A stretch of DNA of 64,000 nt. Source: an uncultured Bacteroidales bacterium. Lineage in GTDB: Bacteria > Bacteroidota > Bacteroidia > Bacteroidales > UBA932. Below, one piece after another: positions 26,192 through 34,777 of this stretch; position 1 is the stretch's first letter; the number at the start of each line of letters is the position of its first letter. Position numbers and translations under genes: made by a program. The stretch lies in contig CALUTW010000003.1 of assembly GCA_944323805.1 (NCBI GenBank), positions 84,594 through 148,593 on the forward strand, in the 5' to 3' direction. The notes beneath the pieces were generated by a model. It saw only the letters and a program-made list of their open reading frames with translations. It did not search any database and was not told the DNA's origin.

Positions 26192-26199
26192 CAAAGGTA
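26192..26199 (-). promoter_or_regulatory. -7 box for the Bcr-type exporter
   Basis: The minus strand reads TACCTTTG, a match to TAnnTTTG, 35-42 bases before the start at 26157. It settles the choice of that start over 26235. Confidence 0.6.
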
Positions 26200-26200
26200 A

Positions 26201-26230
26201 TTGCTTTTAGGCATATTCTCACTATATTTG
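26201..26230 (+). promoter_or_regulatory. trpS promoter, -33 and -7 boxes
   Basis: TTG at 26201-26203 and TATATTTG at 26223-26230 are 19 bases apart, which fits the Bacteroidota consensus. The start codon of trpS is 17 bases after the -7 box, so the leader is about ten bases. Confidence 0.65.
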
Positions 26231-26247
26231 CGCAAAATTTACGGAAA

Positions 26248-27333
26248 ATGGGAAAAATAATACTTACTGGAGACAGGCCTACGGGCCGTCTTCATCTCGG
26301 TCACTATGTCGGATCTCTGAAAAGGAGGGTTGAGCTCCAGAATTCCGGGGAATACGACAAGGTGTTCATAATGATAGCCGATGCCCAGGCACTGACAGAC
26401 AATGCGGACAATCCTGAGAAGATCAGACAGAATATAATAGAGGTGGCGCTCGACTACCTTTCATGCGGCCTCGACGCGTCGAAGAGCACCATATTCATCC
26501 AGTCGCAGGTGGCGGAGCTGTGTGAACTGTCATTCTATTATATGAATCTTGTCACGGTATCGCGCCTGCAGCGCAATCCGACCGTGAAGACAGAGATCCA
26601 GATGCGGAACTTCGAGACAAGCATACCTGTCGGCTTCTTCACGTATCCGATAAGCCAGGCTTCGGACATTACCGCATTCAAGGCTACGACAGTGCCTGCC
26701 GGAGAGGACCAGGAGCCTATGGTCGAGCAGACCCGCGAGATTGTGCGCAAGTTCAACTCCGTCTACGGCGAGACACTGGTCGAGCCGGAGATACTTCTTC
26801 CGGAGAACTGCGTGTGCCAGCGGCTTCCGGGTACTGACGGCAAGGCCAAGATGAGCAAGTCCCTCGGGAACTGCATATATCTCTCGGATACGGCCGAGGA
26901 TGTCCGCAAGAAGGTAATGAGCATGTATACCGATCCCGGACATATCAGGATTGAGGATCCCGGCAAGATAGAAGGCAATACCGTCTTCACATATCTGGAT
27001 GCGTTCTGCAGACCGGAACATTTCGCGGAGTTCCTTCCTGATTATGCATCTCTCGATGAGCTTAAGGCCCATTATCAGCGTGGCGGGCTCGGGGATGTCA
27101 AGGTCAAGAAATTCCTCAATTCAATACTTCAGCAGGAACTGGAGCCGATACGTGCGCGCCGCAAGGAGTTCGAGCAGGACATCCCGGGCGTCTACAGGAT
27201 GCTGAAGGATGGAAGCGATAAGGCGAGGGAGACTGCTGCCCGGACGCTTGCCGAGGTCCGCAGGGCAATGCGCATCGATTATTTCGATGACAGGGAGCTC
27301 ATCGAATCCCAGGCTCTGAAGTTCAAGGCCTGA
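26248..27333 (+). CDS. trpS: tryptophanyl-tRNA synthetase
   Basis: This class Ic synthetase charges tRNA-Trp. It is 361 residues long. The N-terminal signature is [15 protein letters not shown] (HIGH-type motif) and the KMSKS loop is at residues 201-205 ([10 protein letters not shown]). Length and motif spacing are normal. No T-box or leader peptide was seen in the very short leader. Confidence 0.97.
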   Translation: MGKIILTGDRPTGRLHLGHYVGSLKRRVELQNSGEYDKVFIMIADAQALTDNADNPEKIRQNIIEVALDYLSCGLDASKSTIFIQSQVAELCELSFYYMNLVTVSRLQRNPTVKTEIQMRNFETSIPVGFFTYPISQASDITAFKATTVPAGEDQEPMVEQTREIVRKFNSVYGETLVEPEILLPENCVCQRLPGTDGKAKMSKSLGNCIYLSDTAEDVRKKVMSMYTDPGHIRIEDPGKIEGNTVFTYLDAFCRPEHFAEFLPDYASLDELKAHYQRGGLGDVKVKKFLNSILQQELEPIRARRKEFEQDIPGVYRMLKDGSDKARETAARTLAEVRRAMRIDYFDDRELIESQALKFKA

Positions 27334-27388
27334 GGCATGGCTGTCAAAGGATAGGACCATATTGCAACAAAAGAAATATTTTCAGGAT

Positions 27389-28282
27389 ATGAAAACCGGA
27401 CATAAGTTCAAGGACTGGCTTATGGCAGTGCGTCCGTGGTCTTTCCCGGCTTCAGCGATGCCGGTAATTGTCACATTGGGCTACCTGTTCTCATGCGGCA
27501 GGGACATCATCTGGGTCAACGGGGTCTGGGCCCTGTTGAATATCATAGTATTCCACGCGGCGGGCAATACATGGAGCGACTATTTCGACTACAGGAAGCG
27601 CGTGGACGCGGAGGATACATTCGGAGTCAGGACACTGACTTCGGGAATGTTCTCCCCTAAGGAAATAAAGAGGCTCTCGATATGGCTGCTGGCTGTGGCT
27701 CTGGCGGCCGGAGTGGGATTGTGGCTGCGTACAGGCATGCCTCTCCTGTATATAGGAATCGCTGGTGCACTATGCTCTCTGCTGTACCCGTATCTGAAAT
27801 ACCATGCCTTGGGGGACCTTGTGATTTTCATGGCATACGCCTTTCTCCCGACACTCGGCACTGCATATGCAGCTACCCTTGAGATGGACTGGAGTGTGCT
27901 CTATCTTGCCGTACCTGTTGGACTTATTACTGTGGCAATCCTGCATTGCAACAATACCAGGGACATCAGGACCGATGACAGGGCGCATATAAGCACCTTT
28001 GCCATGCGGCTCGGCGACAGGATTTCCATCTGGCTGTATTGCTTCGAGGTGCTGTTCCCGTTCCTGTGGCTGACAGGATGCGTAATTGCCGGTGTCTTCC
28101 CTGTATGGGCTCTGCTCGGGTGGATTGCAGTCGTACCTGCAATCCTGAACTCCCGCATGGCTTTGAGGTATTTCAAGGTGGGGGCATCCGCAATCTCAAA
28201 CCTTGACGAGGCCACAGCCAGGCTTCAGCTGGTTTTCAGTCTTGTCCTCACGGTTGCATTCTTTGTTGCCGGGATACTTTAG
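27389..28282 (+). CDS. menA: UbiA-family prenyltransferase, probable 1,4-dihydroxy-2-naphthoate prenyltransferase
   Basis: The product is a 297-residue membrane protein with eight or nine helices. Both prenyl-diphosphate metal-binding motifs are present: NTWSDYFDYRKRVD and NNTRDIRTDDRAH. The opening WLMAVRPWSFPASAMPVIVT is typical of MenA. It would attach the isoprenoid tail in menaquinone synthesis at the inner membrane. The start at 27389 is an ATG; a TTG at 27362 is possible but weaker. It follows trpS by 55 bp and is probably co-transcribed. Confidence 0.88.
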   Translation: MKTGHKFKDWLMAVRPWSFPASAMPVIVTLGYLFSCGRDIIWVNGVWALLNIIVFHAAGNTWSDYFDYRKRVDAEDTFGVRTLTSGMFSPKEIKRLSIWLLAVALAAGVGLWLRTGMPLLYIGIAGALCSLLYPYLKYHALGDLVIFMAYAFLPTLGTAYAATLEMDWSVLYLAVPVGLITVAILHCNNTRDIRTDDRAHISTFAMRLGDRISIWLYCFEVLFPFLWLTGCVIAGVFPVWALLGWIAVVPAILNSRMALRYFKVGASAISNLDEATARLQLVFSLVLTVAFFVAGIL

Positions 28283-28290
28283 CGCAGTAT

Positions 28291-28953
28291 ATGGGATCAG
28301 GAGTTATACGGGATTCCGGCCACGGCAGGAAAACCATGACAGGACTTGTCATTACCATTATGTTGGCCGCCATACTCTGGACGGTCATGTTTTCCCCATG
28401 GACGGCCCCGCATGTCGATTTCTGGCTGATGATGACGTCTTCAGCAGTCGTGCTTGCAGTCCTGTCGGCTGTATTCAATCCTGGCTGGTGGCGGAATATC
28501 CGGTTTTCGTGGAGTAATATCCTGCTCGGGGCAGTCATTGCAGCCGCCTTGTGGGGGATATTCTGGCTGGGGGATGCGATATCATCCAGAATCCTCGACT
28601 TTGCCCGTCCTCAGGTCGATGCGATCTACGGGATTAGGGGAGGGGTGTCACCGTGGCTTCTTTCAGGGCTGATGCTGTTCCTGATAGGTCCGGCCGAGGA
28701 GATTTTCTGGAGGGGCTATGTACAGAAGACGTTGTCGGACCGCTTCGGTGCGAATGCCGGGTTTGCTGCCGCGACATTGCTTTATGCGCTTATCCATGCA
28801 GGCTCATGCAATTTCATGCTTGTGATGGCTGCTCTTGTCGCCGGTGTGGTCTGGGGCTCCCTGTACAGGTTTTTTCCTGACAGGTTTGCCGCGATAATCC
28901 TGTCACATGCATTGTGGGATGCTGCAGTATTCATATGGTTTCCGATTGTATAG
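28291..28953 (+). CDS. CPBP-family intramembrane metalloprotease
   Basis: The product has 220 residues with about six membrane helices. Motif 1 is GPAEEIFWRGYVQ (the EExxxR block), motif 2 is a histidine in YALIHAGSCNF and motif 3 is LSHALWD. Members (Rce1/CAAX-protease related) cleave or modify membrane peptides; the substrate is not known. The start at 28291 is 8 bp after menA; a second ATG at 28336 directly before the first helix is also plausible. Confidence 0.87.
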   Translation: MGSGVIRDSGHGRKTMTGLVITIMLAAILWTVMFSPWTAPHVDFWLMMTSSAVVLAVLSAVFNPGWWRNIRFSWSNILLGAVIAAALWGIFWLGDAISSRILDFARPQVDAIYGIRGGVSPWLLSGLMLFLIGPAEEIFWRGYVQKTLSDRFGANAGFAAATLLYALIHAGSCNFMLVMAALVAGVVWGSLYRFFPDRFAAIILSHALWDAAVFIWFPIV

Positions 28954-28980
28954 CACCTGCAGCTGCCATTTCCGGCTGAT

Positions 28981-29601
28981 CTACAGGATTTCCATGTCAG
29001 GGATATCGTTTTCCAGATTCCCTTTCTCAAGCTGCGGCCTTATGAAATTCTCCCTGGCGTAGTCCCAGAGTCCGGCCGACCCTTCATGGGTCCTTGCATT
29101 GCGCTCCAGGACTTCGCTCAGCCTGCGTCCGCCTTCTTTCCAGGCCCGTCCGTCTGTCGCTGCCTGCAGCATCAGCGGCTGGAAGTTGTCAAGGGTATGT
29201 GCAAAACGGGCTTCGGGTGTCGTCCATGCTTCAAATTCGTCCCAAAGCCCCCGGAATCTTGCCGCCAGGTCATCCGGGAGAGCGGCAAAAAGCCTGTCGG
29301 CAGCCATGGTCTCCCGTTCTTTCTGGGTCTTCAGGCCTTCCTTGTCATATGCGAAAGTGTCTCCCGCATATATTTCCACAAGGTCATGAATCAGTGCCAT
29401 GCCGACAACTTTCAGCATGTCTACCTTTTCGTCAGCGTATTCCTCGAGCAGCATGGCCATTACGGCAAGATGCCATGCATGTTCCGCATCATTTTCCAGC
29501 CGTTCCCCGTCTGTCAGGTAAGTCCTTCTCCTGATGAATTTCTCCCTGTCGATCAGCCGGCAGAAACCGACTATCCTGTCCAGTCTGCTGTCCATTGTCA
29601 T
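28981..29601 (-). CDS. HD-domain phosphohydrolase (YfbR/HDDC2-like)
   Basis: The product has 206 residues (or 204 from the ATG at 29595). The HD motifs are in order: AEHAWHLAVMAMLL with the first histidine, ALIHDLVEIYAGD with the HD pair, and the later FAHTLDNFQPLML aspartate. The family includes 5'-deoxynucleotidases that act on nucleoside monophosphates. It is transcribed away from the riboflavin operon and shares its 314-base upstream region. Confidence 0.88.
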   Translation of the reverse strand: MTMDSRLDRIVGFCRLIDREKFIRRRTYLTDGERLENDAEHAWHLAVMAMLLEEYADEKVDMLKVVGMALIHDLVEIYAGDTFAYDKEGLKTQKERETMAADRLFAALPDDLAARFRGLWDEFEAWTTPEARFAHTLDNFQPLMLQAATDGRAWKEGGRRLSEVLERNARTHEGSAGLWDYARENFIRPQLEKGNLENDIPDMEIL

Positions 29602-29623
29602 CTTTTCTGTATTTATCCGGGAA

Positions 29624-29654
29624 CAAATGTACTCAGTTGCCCTGCATGATGCAA
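29624..29654 (-). promoter_or_regulatory. promoter of the HD phosphohydrolase gene
   Basis: On the minus strand TTG (29654-29652) and TACATTTG (29631-29624) are separated by 20 bases, a good match to the Bacteroidota -33/-7 promoter. The start codon lies 22-28 bases further. Confidence 0.65.
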
Positions 29655-29702
29655 GTTTATTGAAAAAATCCTGTACGGGGGCGGGAAATCATAAAAAAAT
29701 TA

Positions 29703-29710
29703 TAAATTTG
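29703..29710 (+). promoter_or_regulatory. -7 box of the riboflavin operon
   Basis: TAAATTTG matches TAnnTTTG. Transcription would begin near 29717, a few bases before the first riboswitch helix at 29726. No clear -33 box was seen. Confidence 0.6.
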
Positions 29711-29725
29711 CGTCCGGAATACAGA

Positions 29726-29843
29726 ATCTCTCAGGGCAGGGTGCAATTCCCTACCGGCGGTAAAGTCCGCGACTCCCTGGATGACAGGGACTGAACCGGT
29801 GGAATTCCGGTACCGACGGTATAGTCCGGATGGAAGAGGGAGG
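29726..29843 (+). ncRNA. FMN riboswitch (RFN element)
   Basis: The conserved RFN core is present in order: CAGGGCAGGGTGCAATTCCC, CTACCGGCGGTAAAGTCCGC, then CTGAACCGGTGGAATTCCGG, and TACCGACGGTATAGTCCGGA followed by TGGAAGAGGG. The outer helix P1 pairs the ATCTCTC region at 29726 with the GAGGGAG region near 29836-29842. The aptamer binds flavin mononucleotide. It is followed by an intrinsic terminator and ribD, so high FMN should stop transcription of the whole rib operon. Confidence 0.96.
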
Positions 29844-29880
29844 ATATTGGCGGTGCATAATGCAATGCCGTCTTCGCTGC

Positions 29881-29915
29881 CCTGAGTACGTTGTAATATG
29901 TACCCGGGCTTTTTT
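29881..29915 (+). terminator. intrinsic terminator of the FMN riboswitch expression platform
   Basis: CCTGAGTAC (29881-29889) can pair with GTACCCGGG (29900-29908), with one A-C mismatch and one wobble pair, around a ten-base loop, followed by six T residues (29910-29915). The ATG at 29916 comes directly after the T run, which favours that start for RibD over the ATG at 29898 that lies inside the hairpin. Confidence 0.8.
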
Positions 29916-31058
29916 ATGTGGAGCGAAGAAGACATAAGATATATGAGGCTGGCTCTCAGCCTTGCAGAAAGGGGGGCAGGACATGTGTCCCCGAATCCGA
30001 TGGTCGGGGCCGTGATAGTCAAGGGCGGCAGGATCATCGCGGAAGGATGGCATAAGGCGTACGGCTGCCTGCATGCCGAGACAGATGCACTCTCGTCATG
30101 CAGTGAAGATCCGGCCGGAGCCACAATGTATGTCACTCTCGAACCCTGCTGCCACTACGGCAAGCAGCCGCCATGCACTTCGGCGATTCTCAGGGCAGGG
30201 ATTTCCAGGGTCGTTGTCGCCATGACAGACCCGAATCCCCTTGTCAGCGGGAAGGGCACAGGGATTCTCAGGGAACATGGCATAGAAGTCCGGACGGGAC
30301 TTCTGGAGAATGAGGCCAGATATCTCAACCGTATTTTCATCAGATACATAACAGAACACAGGCCGTGGGTCGTCCTGAAAAGTGCAATGACCCTCGACGG
30401 CCGGATTGCCGCTGCCTCCGGGGATTCCAGATGGGTAAGCTGCGAGGCTTCGAGACGTCTTGTCCATGGACTCAGGGGAAGACATGCGGGGATAATGGCC
30501 GGAATCGGGACGGTCATAGCCGATGATCCGATGCTCAACTGCCGGATAGACGGTGCGAGGCAGCCGCTGAGGATAATCGTGGATTCCGATGCAAGGATTC
30601 CGCTTGACTCGGCTCTTGTCCGGAGCGCCAGGGAATTTCCTGTCCTGCTGGCGCATACGTCAGGTGCCGGGCAGGAGCGGCTGGGCATGCTCGGCCGTGC
30701 CGGTGTCGGGACGCTTGAATGCGCCGGGGATGGTTCCGGCATGGTGGACCTGTCCGACCTGATGTCCAGGCTCGGAGAGAAGGGAATCGGTTCCGTCCTT
30801 GTGGAAGGGGGCGCAGAAATCAACTGGAGCATTATCGGACAGGGACTCGCGGATGAATACTATTACTTTATCGCTCCGAAGATTATAGGCGGAAGGACCG
30901 CTAAGGGGCCTGTCGGGGGCAGCGGGTTCCACAGGATGGCCGATGCCGCGTGTATTGCCATAGAATCCGTCACGCAGACAGGCTCTGACTGGCTTGTACA
31001 TGGCTTTGCAGAGAAAAACCGTCCGTTGCTTGAAGGGCTTTATAAAGATATTAAATAA
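29916..31058 (+). CDS. ribD: bifunctional diaminohydroxyphosphoribosylaminopyrimidine deaminase / reductase
   Basis: RibD carries out the second and third steps of riboflavin synthesis. It is 380 residues long. The deaminase domain has zinc ligands H53 (in LHAETDAL with E55 as proton shuttle), C78 and C87 in LEPCCHYGKQPPC. The reductase domain begins near residue 145 (WVVLKSAMTLDGRIA) and includes GIGTVIADDPMLNCR and SVLVEGGAEINWS. It is the first gene after the FMN riboswitch and overlaps ribE by one base (TAATG). Confidence 0.96.
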   Translation: MWSEEDIRYMRLALSLAERGAGHVSPNPMVGAVIVKGGRIIAEGWHKAYGCLHAETDALSSCSEDPAGATMYVTLEPCCHYGKQPPCTSAILRAGISRVVVAMTDPNPLVSGKGTGILREHGIEVRTGLLENEARYLNRIFIRYITEHRPWVVLKSAMTLDGRIAAASGDSRWVSCEASRRLVHGLRGRHAGIMAGIGTVIADDPMLNCRIDGARQPLRIIVDSDARIPLDSALVRSAREFPVLLAHTSGAGQERLGMLGRAGVGTLECAGDGSGMVDLSDLMSRLGEKGIGSVLVEGGAEINWSIIGQGLADEYYYFIAPKIIGGRTAKGPVGGSGFHRMADAACIAIESVTQTGSDWLVHGFAEKNRPLLEGLYKDIK

Positions 31059-31738
31059 TGTTTACGGGAATCATAGAGGAAACAGGGACAGTCCGGTCGG
31101 TAACGGTCGGGAAAGCCGGGGCGGTGCTCGATATTGATGCATCTGTTGTCCTGGAGAATACCGTCGCCGGAGACAGCATTGCAGTGAACGGGGTCTGTCT
31201 TACGGTTATGCCGGGACACGGTCATTTTACCGCCGATGTGATGCCGGAGTCCCTGCGCAGGACTTCTCTCGGGAGCCTGGTGCCGGGAGCCAAAGTGAAT
31301 CTGGAGAGGGCAATGGCCTGCGGAGGCCGTTTCGGCGGGCATATGGTTTCCGGCCATGTGGATGCCTGCGGTAAGGTGGTCGGGCTGAAAAAGGAGGGGA
31401 TAGCCATGCTGATGCGCGTTGCCGTGCCTCCATCCATAATGAAATATATTGCGGAGAAAGGTTCGGTAACTCTCGACGGGGTGTCTCTGACTGTCGCCTC
31501 TGTCGGTGCGGATTCGCTGACGGTGTCGCTGATTCCTCATACATTGGCATCGACGACTCTCGGCTTTCTCAGGACAGGCTGCCCAGTCAATGTGGAGGTA
31601 GACATGCTGTCCCGGTATGTCGAGAGGCTGCTGGAATACCGGAATGTCCCGGACGGGAGGCCGGAAAGCCCGGATGACCAGGACAAGGGGCATGGCGGAG
31701 GACTGACCCTGGATTTCCTGAGGGAAAACGGCTTCTGA
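31058..31738 (+). CDS. ribE: riboflavin synthase, alpha subunit
   Basis: This enzyme dismutates two 6,7-dimethyl-8-ribityllumazine molecules to riboflavin. It has 226 residues with the two-fold lumazine-binding repeat: MFTGIIEETGTV with GVCLTV and the second half GHMVSGHVDACGKV with GVSLTVASV. A C-terminal tail of about 25 residues (DGRPESPDDQDKGHGGG) is longer than usual and looks disordered. The start overlaps the ribD stop by one base. Confidence 0.95.
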   Translation: MFTGIIEETGTVRSVTVGKAGAVLDIDASVVLENTVAGDSIAVNGVCLTVMPGHGHFTADVMPESLRRTSLGSLVPGAKVNLERAMACGGRFGGHMVSGHVDACGKVVGLKKEGIAMLMRVAVPPSIMKYIAEKGSVTLDGVSLTVASVGADSLTVSLIPHTLASTTLGFLRTGCPVNVEVDMLSRYVERLLEYRNVPDGRPESPDDQDKGHGGGLTLDFLRENGF

Positions 31739-31808
31739 CAGGCGACCATAAGGACAAATATCAATAATAATCGAATATCAACAATAATGACAAAATAGAT
31801 GACAGGAT

Positions 31809-33014
31809 ATGGAATTCAATACTGTTGAAGAGGTCGCTGAAGACCTCAGGCAAGGAAAGATAATAATGGTAATCGACTCTCCCGACAGGGAAAACGAGGG
31901 AGACCTGATATGTGCGGCGCGATTTGCTACCCCGGAGAATGTCAATTTCATGGCTTCATACGGCAAAGGGCTGATATGCATGCCGATGAGCCGGGACATG
32001 ACCCGAAGGCTCGGACTTTCGCAGATGGTCGTCCGCAACACTGACAATCATTGCACCGCGTTTACGGTTTCGATTGACCATGTGTCGACAGGGACGGGAA
32101 TCTCGGCCTTTGAAAGGTCCGTGACTGCAGTAAAATGTGCTGACCCGGATTCCCGACCCGAGGATTTCCGCCGGCCAGGGCACATGTTCCCCCTTGAAGC
32201 AAAGCCATGGGGTGTGCTGGAGAGGGAAGGTCATACCGAGGCTACTGTTGACCTTATGCGCATAGCCGGGCTGGAGGAATGCGGGCTGTGCTGCGAGATT
32301 ATGAGGGGAGACGGCAATATGATGAGGACTACGGAGCTCTGTTCCTTTGCCCGGGACCATGGCCTGAAAATCATTACTGTCGAAGACCTTGTCCGCTATC
32401 GCAGACATCATGAGAAATGGATAGAGAAGGTTACGGATGCGGCATTGCCGACAAGGTACGGCACCTTCAGGATCCATGGCTATGTCAACCGTGTGAACGG
32501 GGAGCACCATGTGGCCCTTGTCAAGGGGGATATCTCCGGTGATGAGCCGGTATTGTGCAGGATGCATTCGGAATGTCTGACTGGAGATGTCTTCGGGTCG
32601 ATGAGATGCGACTGCGGCGAGCAGCTTGCCGAGGCATTGAGGCGCATTGAGAAGGCAGGCAGGGGAGTGCTGCTGTACCTCCGTCAGGAAGGCCGTGGCA
32701 TAGGGCTGATAAACAAGCTGAGGGCCTACGAGCTTCAGGATGGAGGAATGGATACCGTGGAGGCAAATCTTGCCTTAGGCTTCAAGGCCGACCTGCGCGA
32801 ATATGATACCGGAGCGGCCATACTTGCAGACCTCGGTGTGAAGAAGCTCATTCTCATGACAAACAATCCGTTGAAAATCAATGGTCTTGACCATTACGGG
32901 ATAGAGGTGGCAGGCCGGGATCCGATCGAGATGACCTGCAATGAGAAGAATGCTGCATACCTGTATACCAAATATAAGAAAATGGGGCATATGCTGCATT
33001 TCGGAAATAAATGA
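31809..33014 (+). CDS. ribBA: 3,4-dihydroxy-2-butanone 4-phosphate synthase / GTP cyclohydrolase II
   Basis: This fused enzyme supplies both precursors of the lumazine ring. It has 401 residues. Residues 1-205 are the DHBP synthase domain ([38 protein letters not shown]). Residues 206-401 are GTP cyclohydrolase II with the zinc cysteines [14 protein letters not shown] and the [13 protein letters not shown] loop. It follows ribE after a 70-base AT-rich gap with no clear promoter or terminator. Confidence 0.97.
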   Translation: MEFNTVEEVAEDLRQGKIIMVIDSPDRENEGDLICAARFATPENVNFMASYGKGLICMPMSRDMTRRLGLSQMVVRNTDNHCTAFTVSIDHVSTGTGISAFERSVTAVKCADPDSRPEDFRRPGHMFPLEAKPWGVLEREGHTEATVDLMRIAGLEECGLCCEIMRGDGNMMRTTELCSFARDHGLKIITVEDLVRYRRHHEKWIEKVTDAALPTRYGTFRIHGYVNRVNGEHHVALVKGDISGDEPVLCRMHSECLTGDVFGSMRCDCGEQLAEALRRIEKAGRGVLLYLRQEGRGIGLINKLRAYELQDGGMDTVEANLALGFKADLREYDTGAAILADLGVKKLILMTNNPLKINGLDHYGIEVAGRDPIEMTCNEKNAAYLYTKYKKMGHMLHFGNK

Positions 33015-33044
33015 TAATCAATGCATATCAAAAACACTGTCAAT

Positions 33045-33509
33045 ATGAAAGTAATAGAAGGAAATCTTTCGGCTGCAGGCCAGAGAATCGGCATCGTGGC
33101 AGCCCGTTTCAATGAATTCATCACTTCCAAGCTCCTCGGAGGGGCAGAGGATTCATTCCTCCGACATGGCGGGAACGGGGATGACCTCGAAGTAGTATGG
33201 GTGCCCGGAGCATTCGAGATACCTTTCGCGGCGAAGAAAATGGCCATGTCCGGCAGGTATGATGCAGTAGTGTGTCTCGGTGCCGTCATCCGCGGTGCAA
33301 CACCGCACTTCGACATGGTTGCAAATGAGGCAACTAAAGGTATTGCACATGTAGGACTGGAGTGCGGTCTGCCGGTCATCTTCGGAGTGCTTACCACGGA
33401 CTCTATCGAGCAGGCGGTCGAAAGGGCAGGGACCAAGGCCGGCAACAAGGGCTTTGATGCCATGACTACCGCCATCGAGATGGTAAATGTAGCCAGGCAG
33501 TTCAGATAA
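33045..33509 (+). CDS. ribH: 6,7-dimethyl-8-ribityllumazine synthase
   Basis: The product has 154 residues from the ATG at 33045; an ATG at 33021 would add eight residues not seen in relatives. The fold markers are [48 protein letters not shown] and [17 protein letters not shown]. Length and wording are close to the Bacillus type (also 154 residues) and unlike the longer, more divergent RibH usual in Bacteroides. It is the last gene of the riboswitch-controlled operon. Confidence 0.96.
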   Translation: MKVIEGNLSAAGQRIGIVAARFNEFITSKLLGGAEDSFLRHGGNGDDLEVVWVPGAFEIPFAAKKMAMSGRYDAVVCLGAVIRGATPHFDMVANEATKGIAHVGLECGLPVIFGVLTTDSIEQAVERAGTKAGNKGFDAMTTAIEMVNVARQFR

Positions 33510-33618
33510 GCCGGGCCTGTTTTCATGGGCAGATGGAAAATGTTCCGATAATATGCACAACCGGTTTAAATTTTTATTAAATTTAGGACCATCAATCATT
33601 TAAAGGGAGACATTTGCC

Positions 33619-34194
33619 ATGAAACATCTATTGCCTGAACTTCCGTACGCCCCGGACGCACTTGCACCGGGCATGAGCAGAGAAACCATTGAATTCCATT
33701 ATGGGAAGCATCTGCAGACCTATATCGACAACCTGAACAGGCTCATTGAGGGGACACCATTTGCAGACTGTTCTCTCGATGAGATTGTCAGGAGGGCTGA
33801 CGGGGCTGTCTTCAACAATGCGGCACAGACCTGGAACCATACCTTCTTTTTTCTGACACTGACACCTCATCAGGCTCCGATGCCGGAGAAACTTGCGGCA
33901 CGGCTTTCAGAGGCGTTCGGCTCCGTAGAGAATTTCCTCAGTGAATTCACAAAGGCGGCAACGGGGCTTTTCGGCTCAGGCTGGGCCTGGCTGACTGAAG
34001 ACATGGACGGCCGACTGTCCATCGTGCAGACTCAGAATGCCGGCAATCCGATGACTTCCGGGCTGACCCCTCTCATGACAGTGGATGTATGGGAGCACGC
34101 CTACTACATAGACTACCGCAACCGCCGTGCCGACTATGTAGCCGCCTGTCTGCGTCTTATCGACTGGGAGAAGGTGTCGGGAAGACTGAAGTAA
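33619..34194 (+). CDS. sodB: superoxide dismutase, Fe/Mn family
   Basis: The product has 191 residues. Metal ligands are H27 (EFHYGKH), the histidine of WNHTFFF, and the Asp and His of DVWEHAYYIDY. The sequence LPYAPDALAPGMSRETIEFH is the normal SOD opening. The FFFLTLTP block and the glycine in GSGWAWL point to an iron or cambialistic type. It should defend an anaerobe against oxygen in the cytoplasm. A near match to a -7 box (TAAATTTA) lies in the 109-base gap before it but lacks the final G. Confidence 0.95.
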   Translation: MKHLLPELPYAPDALAPGMSRETIEFHYGKHLQTYIDNLNRLIEGTPFADCSLDEIVRRADGAVFNNAAQTWNHTFFFLTLTPHQAPMPEKLAARLSEAFGSVENFLSEFTKAATGLFGSGWAWLTEDMDGRLSIVQTQNAGNPMTSGLTPLMTVDVWEHAYYIDYRNRRADYVAACLRLIDWEKVSGRLK

Positions 34195-34226
34195 TCTGAT
34201 TTCGAAACAGTAATAATATACAAGCC

Positions 34227-34769
34227 ATGAATGATAACAGAGGTTGTTTCAGCGGCGTCGGGATGACGATCCTGTTCATCCTGACTGTCCTTTCGCTGTA
34301 TTGTTCATACAAGCTTTATCAGCAGGTCGCATCTCTTTCCGAAACGGTTGCCATGCTTGTCCTTTCGGATAGCCCGGCAACTGCGCCGGATACCGCCCCG
34401 GAGCAGGATGAATCCGTGAGCGCTGCCCCGGAAACATCTCAAAAGCCTGTCCGTACAGGCAGAATCAAAGCCGCGGCTCCGGTCTCTTTCCGTCCTGATG
34501 TCAAGGTGCGGGTCGAGGACCACTATCCTATGAGTGATCCGGAGTTCCCTGACGTGACATTTCCGTATGGGGACCAGGTTGTTGTAGATGTTGTCGTGAA
34601 CAGTCTTGGTATGGTAGTAAAGGCTTCCATCGGTAACGGCACAACGGTCAGCGACGAGGACATACTTTATGACTGCAAGGAAGAGGCAATGAAGATACAC
34701 TTTTCCTATAATCCCGAATCAGCGGAGCGTATCCAGGGTAAAGTCATCTATTCGTATGTCACTGAGTGA
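34227..34769 (+). CDS. membrane-anchored protein with TonB-like C-terminal domain
   Basis: The product has 180 residues. One N-terminal helix (GMTILFILTVLSLYCSYKLY, about residues 12-31) is followed by a low-complexity linker rich in Ala, Pro, Glu and Ser (about residues 48-90). The C-terminal 75 residues (FPYGDQVVVDVVVNSLGMVV through VIYSYVTE) have the pattern of the TonB C-terminal fold. The linker lacks the long Pro-Lys/Pro-Glu stretch of true TonB, so energising of a receptor is unproven. It sits directly next to the polysaccharide locus but converges on it, with 8 bp between the two stops. Confidence 0.6.
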   Translation: MNDNRGCFSGVGMTILFILTVLSLYCSYKLYQQVASLSETVAMLVLSDSPATAPDTAPEQDESVSAAPETSQKPVRTGRIKAAAPVSFRPDVKVRVEDHYPMSDPEFPDVTFPYGDQVVVDVVVNSLGMVVKASIGNGTTVSDEDILYDCKEEAMKIHFSYNPESAERIQGKVIYSYVTE

Positions 34770-34777
34770 ATGCCGCA

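Noticed and set aside
24998..26200. Two long plus-strand open frames, about 143 and 252 codons
   Set aside because: Both are antisense to the Bcr-type exporter with its 12 membrane helices and have no recognisable motif.
33560..33600. Promoter box for the superoxide dismutase gene
   Set aside because: The closest match is TAAATTTA without the final G and without a -33 box at the right distance, so it was not listed.
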